Part shown: positions 22,172-30,054 of the stretch, in pieces | How the letters are laid out: the number at the start of each line of letters is the position of its first letter | Numbering within the stretch: the first letter of the stretch is position 1 | IMG/VR virus record: IMGVR_UViG_3300044824_000053 | Location: 1-46,921 of that record | Direction: 5' to 3' (one strand) | DNA: 46,921 bases | DNA from: a virus | Position numbers and translations under genes: made by a program | Notes under the pieces: model-generated | The model's input: the letters and a program-made list of their open reading frames with translations, nothing else | The model's database searches: none | What the model was told of the DNA's origin: nothing

Positions 22172-22666
22172 ATGTCTTTAGTCGACTATTCAAGTTTGGA
22201 AGATGAAATTAAAAACGCACCTGAGCCAAGGACTCTACCTGATAATACTCAGATAGAAGTTCGGATAATCGCAGTTAATTCAGGAACTTCTGAAAAGAAC
22301 AGTAACTGCATCTATCATTCACCAGTCTTTGATGTTCCCTCAGATCCAATGGTGAAGGATTTCAATACATTCTTCTGGGATCTTGTAGATGCAAAACTCA
22401 AGAATATAGATCCTAAGCAACAACAGCGAAATCTATATTCCTTCAAGGAATTTGCTGAGGCATTTAAGGTTGATCTTTCCAAGCCATTCAGTTGGGAAGA
22501 CAACTTGATTGGCAGAACTGGATTTGCTATTCTTGGAATCAAGAAAGATCCTCAGTATGGAGACAAGAATACGATAAAGAAGTTTGTCCATGGACCTGAG
22601 GGACCTTCTAAGAAAACCACGAGTTTGGCAGATCCTTATGCGGTAAAGAAAGAAGAACCTTTCTAA
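22172..22666 (+). CDS. Probable single-stranded DNA-binding protein (DUF669-like)
   Basis: 164 residues. The run DNTQIEVRIIAVNSGTSEKN, YHSPVFDVPSDP, FNTFFWDL and LIGRTGFAILGIKKDPQYGDKN suggests an OB-fold of the DUF669/phage SSB type usually found with Sak4 ATPases. The acidic C-terminal end (KKEEPF) recalls SSB tails that recruit partners. AAGGAGAG precedes the ATG. It likely coats single strands during replication and recombination. Confidence 0.72.
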   Translation: MSLVDYSSLEDEIKNAPEPRTLPDNTQIEVRIIAVNSGTSEKNSNCIYHSPVFDVPSDPMVKDFNTFFWDLVDAKLKNIDPKQQQRNLYSFKEFAEAFKVDLSKPFSWEDNLIGRTGFAILGIKKDPQYGDKNTIKKFVHGPEGPSKKTTSLADPYAVKKEEPF

Positions 22667-22675
22667 ACATTTTCA

Positions 22676-22743
22676 AACTGGGTTCCTATACCACACTAGG
22701 ACGTAAGTGGGAAGACTTTGCGGGAGGTCAGACCAGCCCAGTT
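22676..22743 (+). ncRNA. Possible structured RNA between SSB and DUF1599 genes
   Basis: AACTGGG (22676-22682) can pair with CCCAGTT (22737-22743), closing a segment that can form inner stems (CCTA/TAGG, CCAC/GTGG, GGTC/GACC). No open frame covers it, and it overlaps the start of a 25-bp palindrome. It could be a regulatory leader or small RNA. This is based on eye folding only. Confidence 0.35.
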
Positions 22744-22764
22744 CGTTTTGATCCAAAACAATCT
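22740..22764. repeat. 25-bp dispersed palindrome, copy 9
   Basis: Left arm AGTTCGTTTTG, centre ATC, right arm CAAAACAATCT. It ends 21 bp before the ATG of the next gene and just before its AAAGGAG site. Confidence 0.87.
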
Positions 22765-22785
22765 AATTCAATAAAGGAGTTTGAA

Positions 22786-23100
22786 ATGACTAATGGAGAG
22801 TTTAATGTTATAGTCTCTAATATCATAAAGAGAGTACATTTAGTTCTTTTTAAAAAGAGTAAAGAATATTCTGGAAAAGAAGATCGACTTGAAAACTTCA
22901 AACGCGCTGCAGCATTACAAGATATTTCACCTACTCAAGCCCTACTTGGGATGATAGCTAAACACTTTGTATCTATAGCAATGTTAGTTGAGAAAGCAAG
23001 TGAGTTAGGAGAGGTTACTAATCTCTTGTTATGGGAAGAGAAAATTACTGATATAATAAACTACTGTATTCTTCTTGAAGCATTAGTAAAGGAGAACTAA
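22786..23100 (+). CDS. DUF1599/Nmad1-like protein
   Basis: 104 residues. The pattern KKSKEYSGKEDRLENFKRAA...SPTQALLGMIAKHFVSI...EEKITDIINYCILLEALV fits the DUF1599 family, named nucleotide modification associated domain 1, an all-alpha MazG-like fold. It lies directly before the dCMP deaminase, which supports a role in nucleotide pools. AAAGGAG precedes the ATG. The biochemical activity of this family is not established. Confidence 0.75.
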   Translation: MTNGEFNVIVSNIIKRVHLVLFKKSKEYSGKEDRLENFKRAAALQDISPTQALLGMIAKHFVSIAMLVEKASELGEVTNLLLWEEKITDIINYCILLEALVKEN

Positions 23101-23625
23101 ATGAAATGGGACCTTTACTTCCACACTATCTGTAGTGCTATCTCAACTAAATCACCCTGTCTATCTCGTCAGATTGGAGCAATTTTAGTACGTGATAAAT
23201 CTATCGTATCTACAGGTTTTAATGGTCCAGCTAGAGGTATTCCCCACTGTGGATATGAGAGAATAATAAAAGATCCAGTGCTTAACAATCTAATAACCTC
23301 TGGACCTTCACAAGACTATGACTCAATATCTAAAATCTGTCCCAGAAAAGTTCTTGGTTATAAATCAGGTTCTCACATGGAGTTATGTACTGCACAGCAT
23401 TCAGAGGAAAATTGCATCTCAAATGCTGCTAGGAATGGTGTTTCTACAGTGAATACAACTTTGTATATGAATACAGTTATCCCTTGTAACAAGTGTTTTT
23501 CAACTTTAATTAATGCTGGCATTATCGAAGTTGTTGTTGATCTCACTGATATGTATGATGAGTATACAAACTTCATAATTAAAAATTCTTCTATCAAAAT
23601 TAGAAGATTTGATTTTATTAAGTGA
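23101..23625 (+). CDS. Deoxycytidylate (dCMP) deaminase
   Basis: This 174-residue zinc enzyme converts dCMP to dUMP, feeding thymidylate synthesis. The active site is visible as HSEENCI (His and the catalytic Glu) and PCNKC (two zinc Cys). Upstream SRQIGAILVRDKSIVSTGFNG is the usual first strand/helix. GGAGAACTAA leads into the ATG, directly after the previous stop. No thymidylate synthase is encoded here, so the product must be used by the host enzyme. The link with the UDG-polymerase fusion (uracil handling) is worth noting. Confidence 0.9.
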   Translation: MKWDLYFHTICSAISTKSPCLSRQIGAILVRDKSIVSTGFNGPARGIPHCGYERIIKDPVLNNLITSGPSQDYDSISKICPRKVLGYKSGSHMELCTAQHSEENCISNAARNGVSTVNTTLYMNTVIPCNKCFSTLINAGIIEVVVDLTDMYDEYTNFIIKNSSIKIRRFDFIK

Positions 23626-23633
23626 AGGAAAAG

Positions 23634-23912
23634 ATGACCAACAAACTTACACCAAAAAGAGTCTCAGATGACTATATAATTAGATTCTCATTTGAGATAA
23701 CAAAAGAGCAGAAAGCTCGTGCAGATAAGTTACTAGGATCTTATGGAATTAGAAGAAAGATCTTCTCTGTAATTCTAGATGATATTCTAGACTTAATTGA
23801 AGAAGAGGGAAATGTAGCTTTAGGAATTTTAGTTAGTGGAACCCTAAAACCGCGTCAGGTCTTACCTCATGTAAAGAAAGCAGAGGAAGGAGCTAAGAAA
23901 ATCAATGGCTAA
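23634..23912 (+). CDS. Ribbon-helix-helix-like conserved phage protein
   Basis: 92 residues. The segment IIRFSFEITKEQKARADKLL, then RRKIFSVILDDILDLIEEEG, resembles a ribbon-helix-helix DNA-binding fold seen in many phage small proteins. The C-terminus is a short basic helix. The start at 23634 follows GAAGGA; a GTG at 23622 is possible. It is a candidate regulator and possible binder of the 25-bp palindromes. Confidence 0.65.
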   Translation: MTNKLTPKRVSDDYIIRFSFEITKEQKARADKLLGSYGIRRKIFSVILDDILDLIEEEGNVALGILVSGTLKPRQVLPHVKKAEEGAKKING

Positions 23913-24084
23913 GACATTAACAGTAAGAGAATTAATGGACTTGCTATCTCTATATGATAGAGATTTACCAGTCTATTGTGATAAAGATAATGACCTATTA
24001 GCTATTGATGTATGCTATGAGGCAACTAAACCTAGAGTTTATATCAAGGTATTATATCCTAATGTTATAATTGGAGGTTGGTAA
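23905..24084 (+). CDS. Small protein related to the 15126 product
   Basis: 59 residues. TLTVRELMDLLSLYDRDLPVYC fits the same small family as the product at 15126 (VKELIDALTKCPPDADIAVC), so the genome holds two members. Function unknown. It overlaps the previous gene by 8 bp and abuts the next ATG. Confidence 0.65.
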   Translation: MAKTLTVRELMDLLSLYDRDLPVYCDKDNDLLAIDVCYEATKPRVYIKVLYPNVIIGGW

Positions 24085-24306
24085 ATGGCTAACCTTGATG
24101 ACTTAGGTCATAAATCTATCACTGACATGGATATAGATGAATCTCTTGAACGAATTAGGCAAATTCGTCTATCTAGAAACACAGTTAAGGAATCACCTAG
24201 AAAACCACGTACTTCAGCAGTAAAGAAGATCAAACAACTACCAATGCCAGAAATTAGTCCAGAACTTGCAGCTAAACTTTTAGCTAAACTTGGAGGTATA
24301 AAGTGA
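24085..24306 (+). CDS. Hypothetical small protein with conserved C-terminal helix
   Basis: 73 residues. A charged N-terminus (DIDESLERIRQIRLSRN) and a basic, proline-containing linker lead to EISPELAAKLLAKLGGIK, a C-terminal segment like that of the 14255 product. Such short phage proteins with an SPELAAKLL-type end are common but uncharacterised. It has a GGAGG site and overlaps the ParB-methylase start. Confidence 0.65.
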   Translation: MANLDDLGHKSITDMDIDESLERIRQIRLSRNTVKESPRKPRTSAVKKIKQLPMPEISPELAAKLLAKLGGIK

Positions 24307-25649
24307 TAGATGTTGGAAGGGTAGCAATGATTCCTATTGGAGAAGTAATGATATCACCAGATAGGGCTCGTGAAGTTATGGGTGATCTAACTGAAACTGA
24401 AGCTAATATGAAAGAAGTTGGACTTATATCTCCAATTGCAGTAGAGGATAATAAAGATGGAACCTACTCTTTGTTAGCAGGAGAGAGACGATTCACTATT
24501 ATAAAAAGACATAATGGAACTCAATCAAGTATTCCTGCAAGAGTATTTGAAGCTGAGAAACTTACTCCTTATCTTCGTAAGGTTATTGAAAAGTCTGAGA
24601 ATTTCTTTCGAAAAGACATGGAATATTTTGAGATGGATAAGCTCACCTTAGAAATCCATAGAATGATGCAAGATGCCCGTGGAATAAAGAGGCCAGGTCC
24701 AGGAAATAAAGGATGGTCTCTTGACAATACAGCGGAAATGCTAGGTGGTTCATCTAAACCTGTTATCTCTCAATCAATTAAGAGAGCAGAACTAAGAGAA
24801 CAATTCCCTCAGTTATTCACCAACTGTAAAACCATTGAAGATGCTACTAAATTAATCAAGAGGGTGTCAGTCGAAGCTACAAAGGAAATGCTAGCACAAC
24901 AAATAGTTAAAAAGCAATCTAATACACCTTTAAGTAAATTAGCAGACTCTTTTATTATCAAAGATTGTTTAATTGGACTAAATGACATTCCAGATGGAGT
25001 CTTCCATTTAGTTGAAATTGATCCTCCTTATGGCATAGACTTAACTCTACAGAAGAAAAAAGACGGAGAATCACAGTATACATTAAACAACTACAACGAA
25101 ATAGATAAATCTGACTATCCTTCATTCCTTCAAAAACTCCTTTCACAGACCTACCGAGTCATGGTCAAACATAGTTGGTTAATCTTCTGGTTTGCCCCTG
25201 AGCCATGGTTTGAACTTGTATATAGAGAAATTTGCCGAGCTGGATTTGAAACATCTAGAATGTGCGGAATCTGGAGTAAAGGCACATCAGGACAAAATAT
25301 GAATCCACAGATTCGTCTATCTAATACATATGAGATGTTTTTCTATGCTTGGAAGGGACAACCTGTGTTAAATAAAGCTGGACGTGGTAACGAGTTTCAT
25401 TGTCCACCTGTGCCGGCCAGCCAGAAGATTCATCCAACTGAAAGACCACTTCCTTTAATGAGGGAGATTTACTCTACATTTGCATTTCCTGGATCAAGAG
25501 TTCTAATTCCATTTTTAGGATCAGGAGTTGGTCTTCTAGCTTCTCAAGAACTAGGAATGTCTGGAACTGGATTTGAACTCTCTAAAGCTTATAAAGATTC
25601 ATTTCTAGTTAGATGCCACTTTAAACAAAATAAAGGAGTTATAGTATGA
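24303..25649 (+). CDS. ParB-like / HTH / DNA methyltransferase fusion
   Basis: 448 residues in three parts. Residues 1-95 are a ParB/Sulfiredoxin-like domain (VMISPDRAREVM, VGLISPIAV, LLAGERRF). Residues 130-180 are a helix-turn-helix of the ParB type (WSLDNTAEMLGGSSKPVISQSIK). Residues 220-448 are an N6/N4 methylase with EIDPPYGIDL (motif IV) before HPTERPLPLMREI and FLGSGVGLLASQE (motif I), the beta-class order. It likely methylates adenine or cytosine on phage DNA, guided by its HTH. The target is unknown. GTG start with GGAGG upstream. It is the leading candidate to recognise the 25-bp palindromes. Confidence 0.88.
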   Translation: MIDVGRVAMIPIGEVMISPDRAREVMGDLTETEANMKEVGLISPIAVEDNKDGTYSLLAGERRFTIIKRHNGTQSSIPARVFEAEKLTPYLRKVIEKSENFFRKDMEYFEMDKLTLEIHRMMQDARGIKRPGPGNKGWSLDNTAEMLGGSSKPVISQSIKRAELREQFPQLFTNCKTIEDATKLIKRVSVEATKEMLAQQIVKKQSNTPLSKLADSFIIKDCLIGLNDIPDGVFHLVEIDPPYGIDLTLQKKKDGESQYTLNNYNEIDKSDYPSFLQKLLSQTYRVMVKHSWLIFWFAPEPWFELVYREICRAGFETSRMCGIWSKGTSGQNMNPQIRLSNTYEMFFYAWKGQPVLNKAGRGNEFHCPPVPASQKIHPTERPLPLMREIYSTFAFPGSRVLIPFLGSGVGLLASQELGMSGTGFELSKAYKDSFLVRCHFKQNKGVIV

Positions 25650-25756
25650 AAGACTGTTTAGATTCTTGGATGTGTATAGCACTTTGGTTTATAGTATTTT
25701 TTATAATCTCGGGACTATTCTTTCTTGGTACATATATTATATCATCAACTAAATAG
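25646..25756 (+). CDS. Small single-span membrane protein
   Basis: 36 residues, almost entirely one transmembrane helix (MCIALWFIVFFIISGLFFLG). It has an AAAGGAG site and an ATGA overlap with the methylase. Function unknown. Confidence 0.6.
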   Translation: MKDCLDSWMCIALWFIVFFIISGLFFLGTYIISSTK

Positions 25757-25762
25757 TATAAT

Positions 25763-25787
25763 AGATCGTTTTGGTTTAAAACGATCT
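25763..25787. repeat. 25-bp dispersed palindrome, copy 10
   Basis: Left arm AGATCGTTTTG, centre GTT, right arm TAAAACGATCT. Nearly perfect; it is followed at once by GGAGG and the ATG of the next gene, 10 bp away. Confidence 0.88.
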
Positions 25788-25797
25788 GGAGGTTAAG

Positions 25798-25923
25798 ATG
25801 AGAATACTACTTGGAGATAAATTTACATATCGAGGACAAAAGTTAGCTTGGAGAATGATAGGAATTTTTATCAAAAGAAAATATTTTATAGGTATTTCTT
25901 GGATTTGTATAGGTGATGAATGA
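25798..25923 (+). CDS. Hypothetical small protein
   Basis: 41 residues (MRILLGDKFTYRGQKLAWRM...), basic and beta-like, with a hydrophobic end (YFIGISWICIG). GGAGG lies directly between a 25-bp palindrome and the ATG. ATGA overlap leads into the polymerase. Function unknown. Confidence 0.58.
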   Translation: MRILLGDKFTYRGQKLAWRMIGIFIKRKYFIGISWICIGDE

Positions 25924-28424
25924 GAAATACCTTTGTTCCTCCTAATGGTCTACCTGAAGCCAAACTTGCTTTTGTAGGTGAGCAGCCCGGAGTTCAAGAG
26001 ATCAAAGGTCGTCCTCCTCGTGGTTTCATCGGTCCTGCAGGACAATTATTAGATGAATGTCTAGCAATGTGCAAGATTGCACGTAACTCTTGTTATATAA
26101 CTAATGTTATTAAGGACTTAGATGCACCTTTAGCTCATTATATCTATCTCGATCTAAAGAAATCCAAGTTTCAAATCCACTCTGAAGGTATGACTTACAT
26201 CCAAGAATTAGGTGAAGAATTAAGAAAGTTAAAACCTAATTGTGTAATCGCTTTTGGTAACATTCCTTTAATTGCATTAACAGGAAGAATGGGAATAACT
26301 AAATGGCGTGGTTCTGTGATTGATTCAACTCTAGTTCCAGGCATGAAAGTTCTTCCTTCATATCATCCGTCCTCTGTATTACATGGAGCTTATCTCAACA
26401 AACCTTTAATTTGTGAAGATCTACAAAGAGCTAAAGCCGAATCAGAGTATCCTGATATAAGGAAAATTCCTAGATACATTCACATCAGACCTACATTCGA
26501 AGAAGCAATAATGACTTTGAACTACGCCTTTGAATGTGGCCTAAGAGGCCAAACTCTCTGTACTGACATTGAAGTTATAAATGGCGAGATTGATTGCTTC
26601 TCTATTGGCTGGAGCTATCAAAACTCAATGTGCATTCCACTTCGATGGGCTAAGGGAGATTACTTTACTGAACAACAAGAACTTCAAATCATGCTTGGAA
26701 TTGCGAGGATACTAGAAAATGAGAGAATCTCTAAAGTCAATGCTAATTTTATCTTTGATTTACAGTTTTACTTTAGGAAGTATGGTATTCTACCTCGTGG
26801 ACCTATACATTGTACACAGATTGCCCAGAAGATTTCTTTCCCTGATTTTCCCGCTGGTCTTGATTTTGTTACTAATCAGTATACTGATATACCTTATTAT
26901 AAAGCTGATGGTAAGCAGTGGATGAAGATGGGAGCTGGAACTTGGGAGAGTTGGTGGAACTATAATGGCTTAGATGGTATAGCTCCTGTAGAAGCTATTC
27001 CTAAACAATTAGAAGTCCTCAAGAAGCAAAATAACTTAGGTACATATGAGAGGCAAAGAAAACTAATTGAGCCATTACTTTATATGGGTGAGAGGGGTAT
27101 TAGGGTTGATGTTCAAGGAATGGAAGAGTATAAGAAAACTGAGAAGATTAAACTAGATGAACTTATACTCCAAATCCAAAGGGAAGTTGGTTACTCAATT
27201 AATCCAAACTCTCCAGACCAACTTAAAAAATACTTCTATGAGACCTGTAGAATTAAACCTTATAAAAATAAAGATACACATGAATCAACTACCAATGTAG
27301 ATGCACTTAAGCGCATTTTTAGATTAAAATGCAAAGGATCAGAAGTAGCTCGGTTAATGTTAGACATCCGTAGTCTCTCAAAGCGAATTTCAACTTATCT
27401 AAACATAGGAAAGGTGGACCCAGATGGAAGATACAGATCATCATATAAGCCAGTCGGAACCACTACAGGAAGACTCTCCTCAGGTGAAACTATCTTTGGT
27501 ACTGGAGGTAACCAACAGAACTGGCCACACGATTTGCTTAGATTCTTTCTCTTTGATGAAGGATACCTCGGATATTCTCTTGATCTCAGTCAATTTCAAA
27601 ACCGTGTTGTTGCATATGTTGGAGGAGTGTCAAGCCAGATTAGAGCATTTGAAGAAGGAATTGACCTCCACTCCATGACTGCTGCCATCATCCATCACAA
27701 GTTATATGAAGACATCTCAGGCAAAGATGGCTCATCTCCATTAGGTGATGGTCGTCAATCTGAACGATACTGGGGCAAGAAGGGCAACCATGCTATAAAC
27801 TTTGATGTGCAATATAAGACATTTGCCCTCAAGAATGAAATGCCTGAGTGGGAAGCCAAACAGATTCTCTATGACCTTCATAAAGGCTATCCTGAAATCA
27901 AAGGTGGATACCATGCTTTGATTCAATCTATGTTGAAGAAAGATAGGATTGTGACTAATCTATTCGGTCGTACTAGACTATTCCTAGGTCCTGTATTTAC
28001 TAACATTAACACGCCTCAATCAGCCTGTGAAGATACCTTTCGTGAAGCCTATGTCCAGATGGCTCAGTCAACCGAAGCTGACAAGATGAATGAGCAAGGA
28101 GTGGAATTTATCTATTACAATCAACAGTTGTTCAAACCAGTTGAGATATTAGCTCAAATCCATGACTCCTTAACCTTTCAGATTCCTCTTTCTATTCCAT
28201 TCATAGACCATGCACAAATGATCTTGATGATTAAGCAGAGTTTAGAAACTCCTTTGGTTTGGAGAGATAGAGAAATACCTTGTCCAGTTGACTTGGTTAT
28301 TGGACTTAATATGTACAAAGAAGCAAAAACATCTAGGGAATTTAAGTCTAAAAATATCCCTGGAACACCTGAGTTATTAGCTGAAAAGCTAGAGGAAACT
28401 TATAATGGCATTAGACAAGAATAA
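25920..28424 (+). CDS. Family A DNA polymerase with N-terminal uracil-DNA glycosylase domain
   Basis: This 834-residue replicative polymerase has three parts. Residues 1-180 are a family 4/5-type uracil-DNA glycosylase (VGEQPG, GRPPRGFIGPAGQLLD, KVLPSYHPSSVL). Residues 190-370 are a 3'-5' exonuclease (TDIEVING, NANFIFDLQF, YNGLDG). Residues 400-834 are family A palm and fingers: motif A GYSLDLSQFQNR, motif B GKKGNHAINFDVQY and motif C IHDSLTF. Bacillus phage SPO1 polymerase is known to carry a UDG-like domain, so the fusion has precedent. Unusually, the fingers lysine position aligns with His (NHAINF), and motif C is HDS rather than HDE. ATGA start overlap. Confidence 0.92.
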   Translation: MRNTFVPPNGLPEAKLAFVGEQPGVQEIKGRPPRGFIGPAGQLLDECLAMCKIARNSCYITNVIKDLDAPLAHYIYLDLKKSKFQIHSEGMTYIQELGEELRKLKPNCVIAFGNIPLIALTGRMGITKWRGSVIDSTLVPGMKVLPSYHPSSVLHGAYLNKPLICEDLQRAKAESEYPDIRKIPRYIHIRPTFEEAIMTLNYAFECGLRGQTLCTDIEVINGEIDCFSIGWSYQNSMCIPLRWAKGDYFTEQQELQIMLGIARILENERISKVNANFIFDLQFYFRKYGILPRGPIHCTQIAQKISFPDFPAGLDFVTNQYTDIPYYKADGKQWMKMGAGTWESWWNYNGLDGIAPVEAIPKQLEVLKKQNNLGTYERQRKLIEPLLYMGERGIRVDVQGMEEYKKTEKIKLDELILQIQREVGYSINPNSPDQLKKYFYETCRIKPYKNKDTHESTTNVDALKRIFRLKCKGSEVARLMLDIRSLSKRISTYLNIGKVDPDGRYRSSYKPVGTTTGRLSSGETIFGTGGNQQNWPHDLLRFFLFDEGYLGYSLDLSQFQNRVVAYVGGVSSQIRAFEEGIDLHSMTAAIIHHKLYEDISGKDGSSPLGDGRQSERYWGKKGNHAINFDVQYKTFALKNEMPEWEAKQILYDLHKGYPEIKGGYHALIQSMLKKDRIVTNLFGRTRLFLGPVFTNINTPQSACEDTFREAYVQMAQSTEADKMNEQGVEFIYYNQQLFKPVEILAQIHDSLTFQIPLSIPFIDHAQMILMIKQSLETPLVWRDREIPCPVDLVIGLNMYKEAKTSREFKSKNIPGTPELLAEKLEETYNGIRQE

Positions 28425-28575
28425 GGAACTATCAGACAAACACGAAGTACTAAAGGGTCTTTGTAGTAAATGTCATTGTATTCAAGTTCTATACTATGAT
28501 TCTAAAGATCACCTTAAATGCAAAGTTTGCCATTCTATGTATGTAGAAGTTATGTATAAGGAAGTAGAAGGTTAA
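28405..28575 (+). CDS. Zinc-ribbon protein
   Basis: 56 residues with CSKCHC and CKVCHS pairs, a likely rubredoxin-type zinc knuckle. It starts inside the end of the polymerase gene and precedes the helicase/primase, so a role as a polymerase or primase accessory is plausible but unproven. Confidence 0.62.
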   Translation: MALDKNKELSDKHEVLKGLCSKCHCIQVLYYDSKDHLKCKVCHSMYVEVMYKEVEG

Positions 28576-28591
28576 ATATGGAGTTCCTACA

Positions 28592-29818
28592 GTGGTTGAC
28601 AATGAGAGAAATCTCCCTGACTGGATTGATGGCTATATGTTGCTCACAGATAATTCAGAACCTCCTTTGTTATTCAAGAAGTGGACAGCAATCTCCACTA
28701 TTGCTTCTGCTTTACAACGAAAGTGTCGATTTGAACTTGGGATGTCACTAACTATTTATCCCAACTTCTACATCGTCCTAGTTGGTCCATCTGCTACTGG
28801 TAAAGGTACTGCAATGGACTTTGCTCAAGACATAATTGAAGAAGTAAGTAATATTAAAGTTGCTGCTCAAGCTACATCTCTTCAGGCCCTTATTAGACGA
28901 ATGAAAGATATTAACCTAACAGACATTGACCTTGAAACTAATAAACAAATCTTTCATTCCTCTTTAACTATCTTTAGTAAAGAATTCACAGTATTCCTCG
29001 GCTATCATAATAGTGAGTTAATGGCTGCTTTATGTGATTGGTTTGACTGTGGATCAAGGTGGACTTATGATACTATAAAACGTGATAGAGAGGAAATCAT
29101 TGGAGTGTGGGTTAATCTACTTGCCGGCACAACTCCTGATAACCTACAGAGTTCACTTCCTAATGAAGCAATAGGTGGAGGACTCACTAGTAGAATAATC
29201 TTTGTTAATGAAGAGAAGCGTGGAAAACTTGTTATCTTCCCTTCGGTCACACAGGAACAAGTTAATCTACAGCAAATGCTAATTAATGACCTAAGTCAAA
29301 TCTCTCTAATGAGCGGAAACTTTGGAACAACTCAAGGTGCCATGAACTTTTATGCAGATTGGTGTGTTAAAGAGATGGCAAATCCACCTTTTCAAGATAA
29401 GAAATTCGATGGCTACAATGGTCGTAGGCGAAGACATCTCAATGCTTTATCTATGATTTGCACTGCTAGTCATACATGTGAGATGATAATTAAAGAAGAT
29501 GATATACAAAGGGCAGCATCTATCTTGGAAGAAGTTGAAGTTAAAATGGGAACTATTTTCAAAGGTATTGGAAAGTCTGATATCTCCTCAGTAATGAATG
29601 ATGCTATAACATACTTTGCTTTAACCAATATAAGTGAAATGCCTCTTTGGGAATTTGCTAGGCGTTACGAAGGTGATTTGGATAAGTTTGGACTTGATAG
29701 ACTTGTAAACACCATGCAAGCCATGCAGTATATAACCCTCTGTATGAAGCCTGGAGTTGGACAAATGATCCAGATAAACAAAGATCGTTTTGGAATAAAA
29801 CAAACTAACAAACAATAA
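28592..29818 (+). CDS. DUF3987-like replicative helicase/primase ATPase
   Basis: This 408-residue P-loop ATPase has Walker A VLVGPSATGKGTAMDF near residue 65, a SSLTIFSKEFTVFLG Walker B-like strand near 128, and LLAGTTPDN (sensor region) near 178. This is the DUF3987 type found in phage replication modules beside DNA polymerase. No other helicase or primase is recognised, so it probably supplies unwinding. The GTG start has GGAG upstream; an ATG at 28578 is out of frame. A 25-bp palindrome lies in its last codons. Confidence 0.75.
   Translation: MVDNERNLPDWIDGYMLLTDNSEPPLLFKKWTAISTIASALQRKCRFELGMSLTIYPNFYIVLVGPSATGKGTAMDFAQDIIEEVSNIKVAAQATSLQALIRRMKDINLTDIDLETNKQIFHSSLTIFSKEFTVFLGYHNSELMAALCDWFDCGSRWTYDTIKRDREEIIGVWVNLLAGTTPDNLQSSLPNEAIGGGLTSRIIFVNEEKRGKLVIFPSVTQEQVNLQQMLINDLSQISLMSGNFGTTQGAMNFYADWCVKEMANPPFQDKKFDGYNGRRRRHLNALSMICTASHTCEMIIKEDDIQRAASILEEVEVKMGTIFKGIGKSDISSVMNDAITYFALTNISEMPLWEFARRYEGDLDKFGLDRLVNTMQAMQYITLCMKPGVGQMIQINKDRFGIKQTNKQ
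29782..29806. repeat. 25-bp dispersed palindrome, copy 11 (overlaps gene end)
   Basis: Left arm AGATCGTTTTG, centre GAA, right arm TAAAACAAACT. It covers codons for DRFGIKQT at the helicase C-terminus and lies 23 bp before the next ATG. Confidence 0.8.
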
Positions 29819-29829
29819 AGGAGAATAAA

Positions 29830-30054
29830 ATGAGAGATTGCTGCAAAAAATCAATAGCAAAGATTCCTAAAGATGAGCCAGTATTTTGTCTATTTGCAAG
29901 AGATTCATTATCTACTGATGTTATTAGATATTGGATTGAACTTGCAGAGAAGAATAAAGTTAATGATGACAAGATATTGAGAGCCAAGGGACATCTTCAA
30001 GACTTTGAAGATTTTCAAGTAAGATTTCCAGAAAGAAAACATCTACCAGACTAA
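29830..30054 (+). CDS. Conserved small phage protein, last early gene
   Basis: 74 residues. CLFARDSLSTDVIRYWIELAE...AKGHLQDFEDFQ resembles small proteins found in many phages (pattern ARD-L----V--W) with no assigned function. AAAGGAG precedes the ATG. Its stop codon directly abuts the stop of the last late gene on the other strand, so both units end at the same point with no terminator visible. Confidence 0.7.
   Translation: MRDCCKKSIAKIPKDEPVFCLFARDSLSTDVIRYWIELAEKNKVNDDKILRAKGHLQDFEDFQVRFPERKHLPD

Noticed and set aside
28578-28640. ATG just before the DUF3987 gene
   Set aside because: Out of frame with the helicase; the GTG at 28592 with GGAG at proper distance is preferred.
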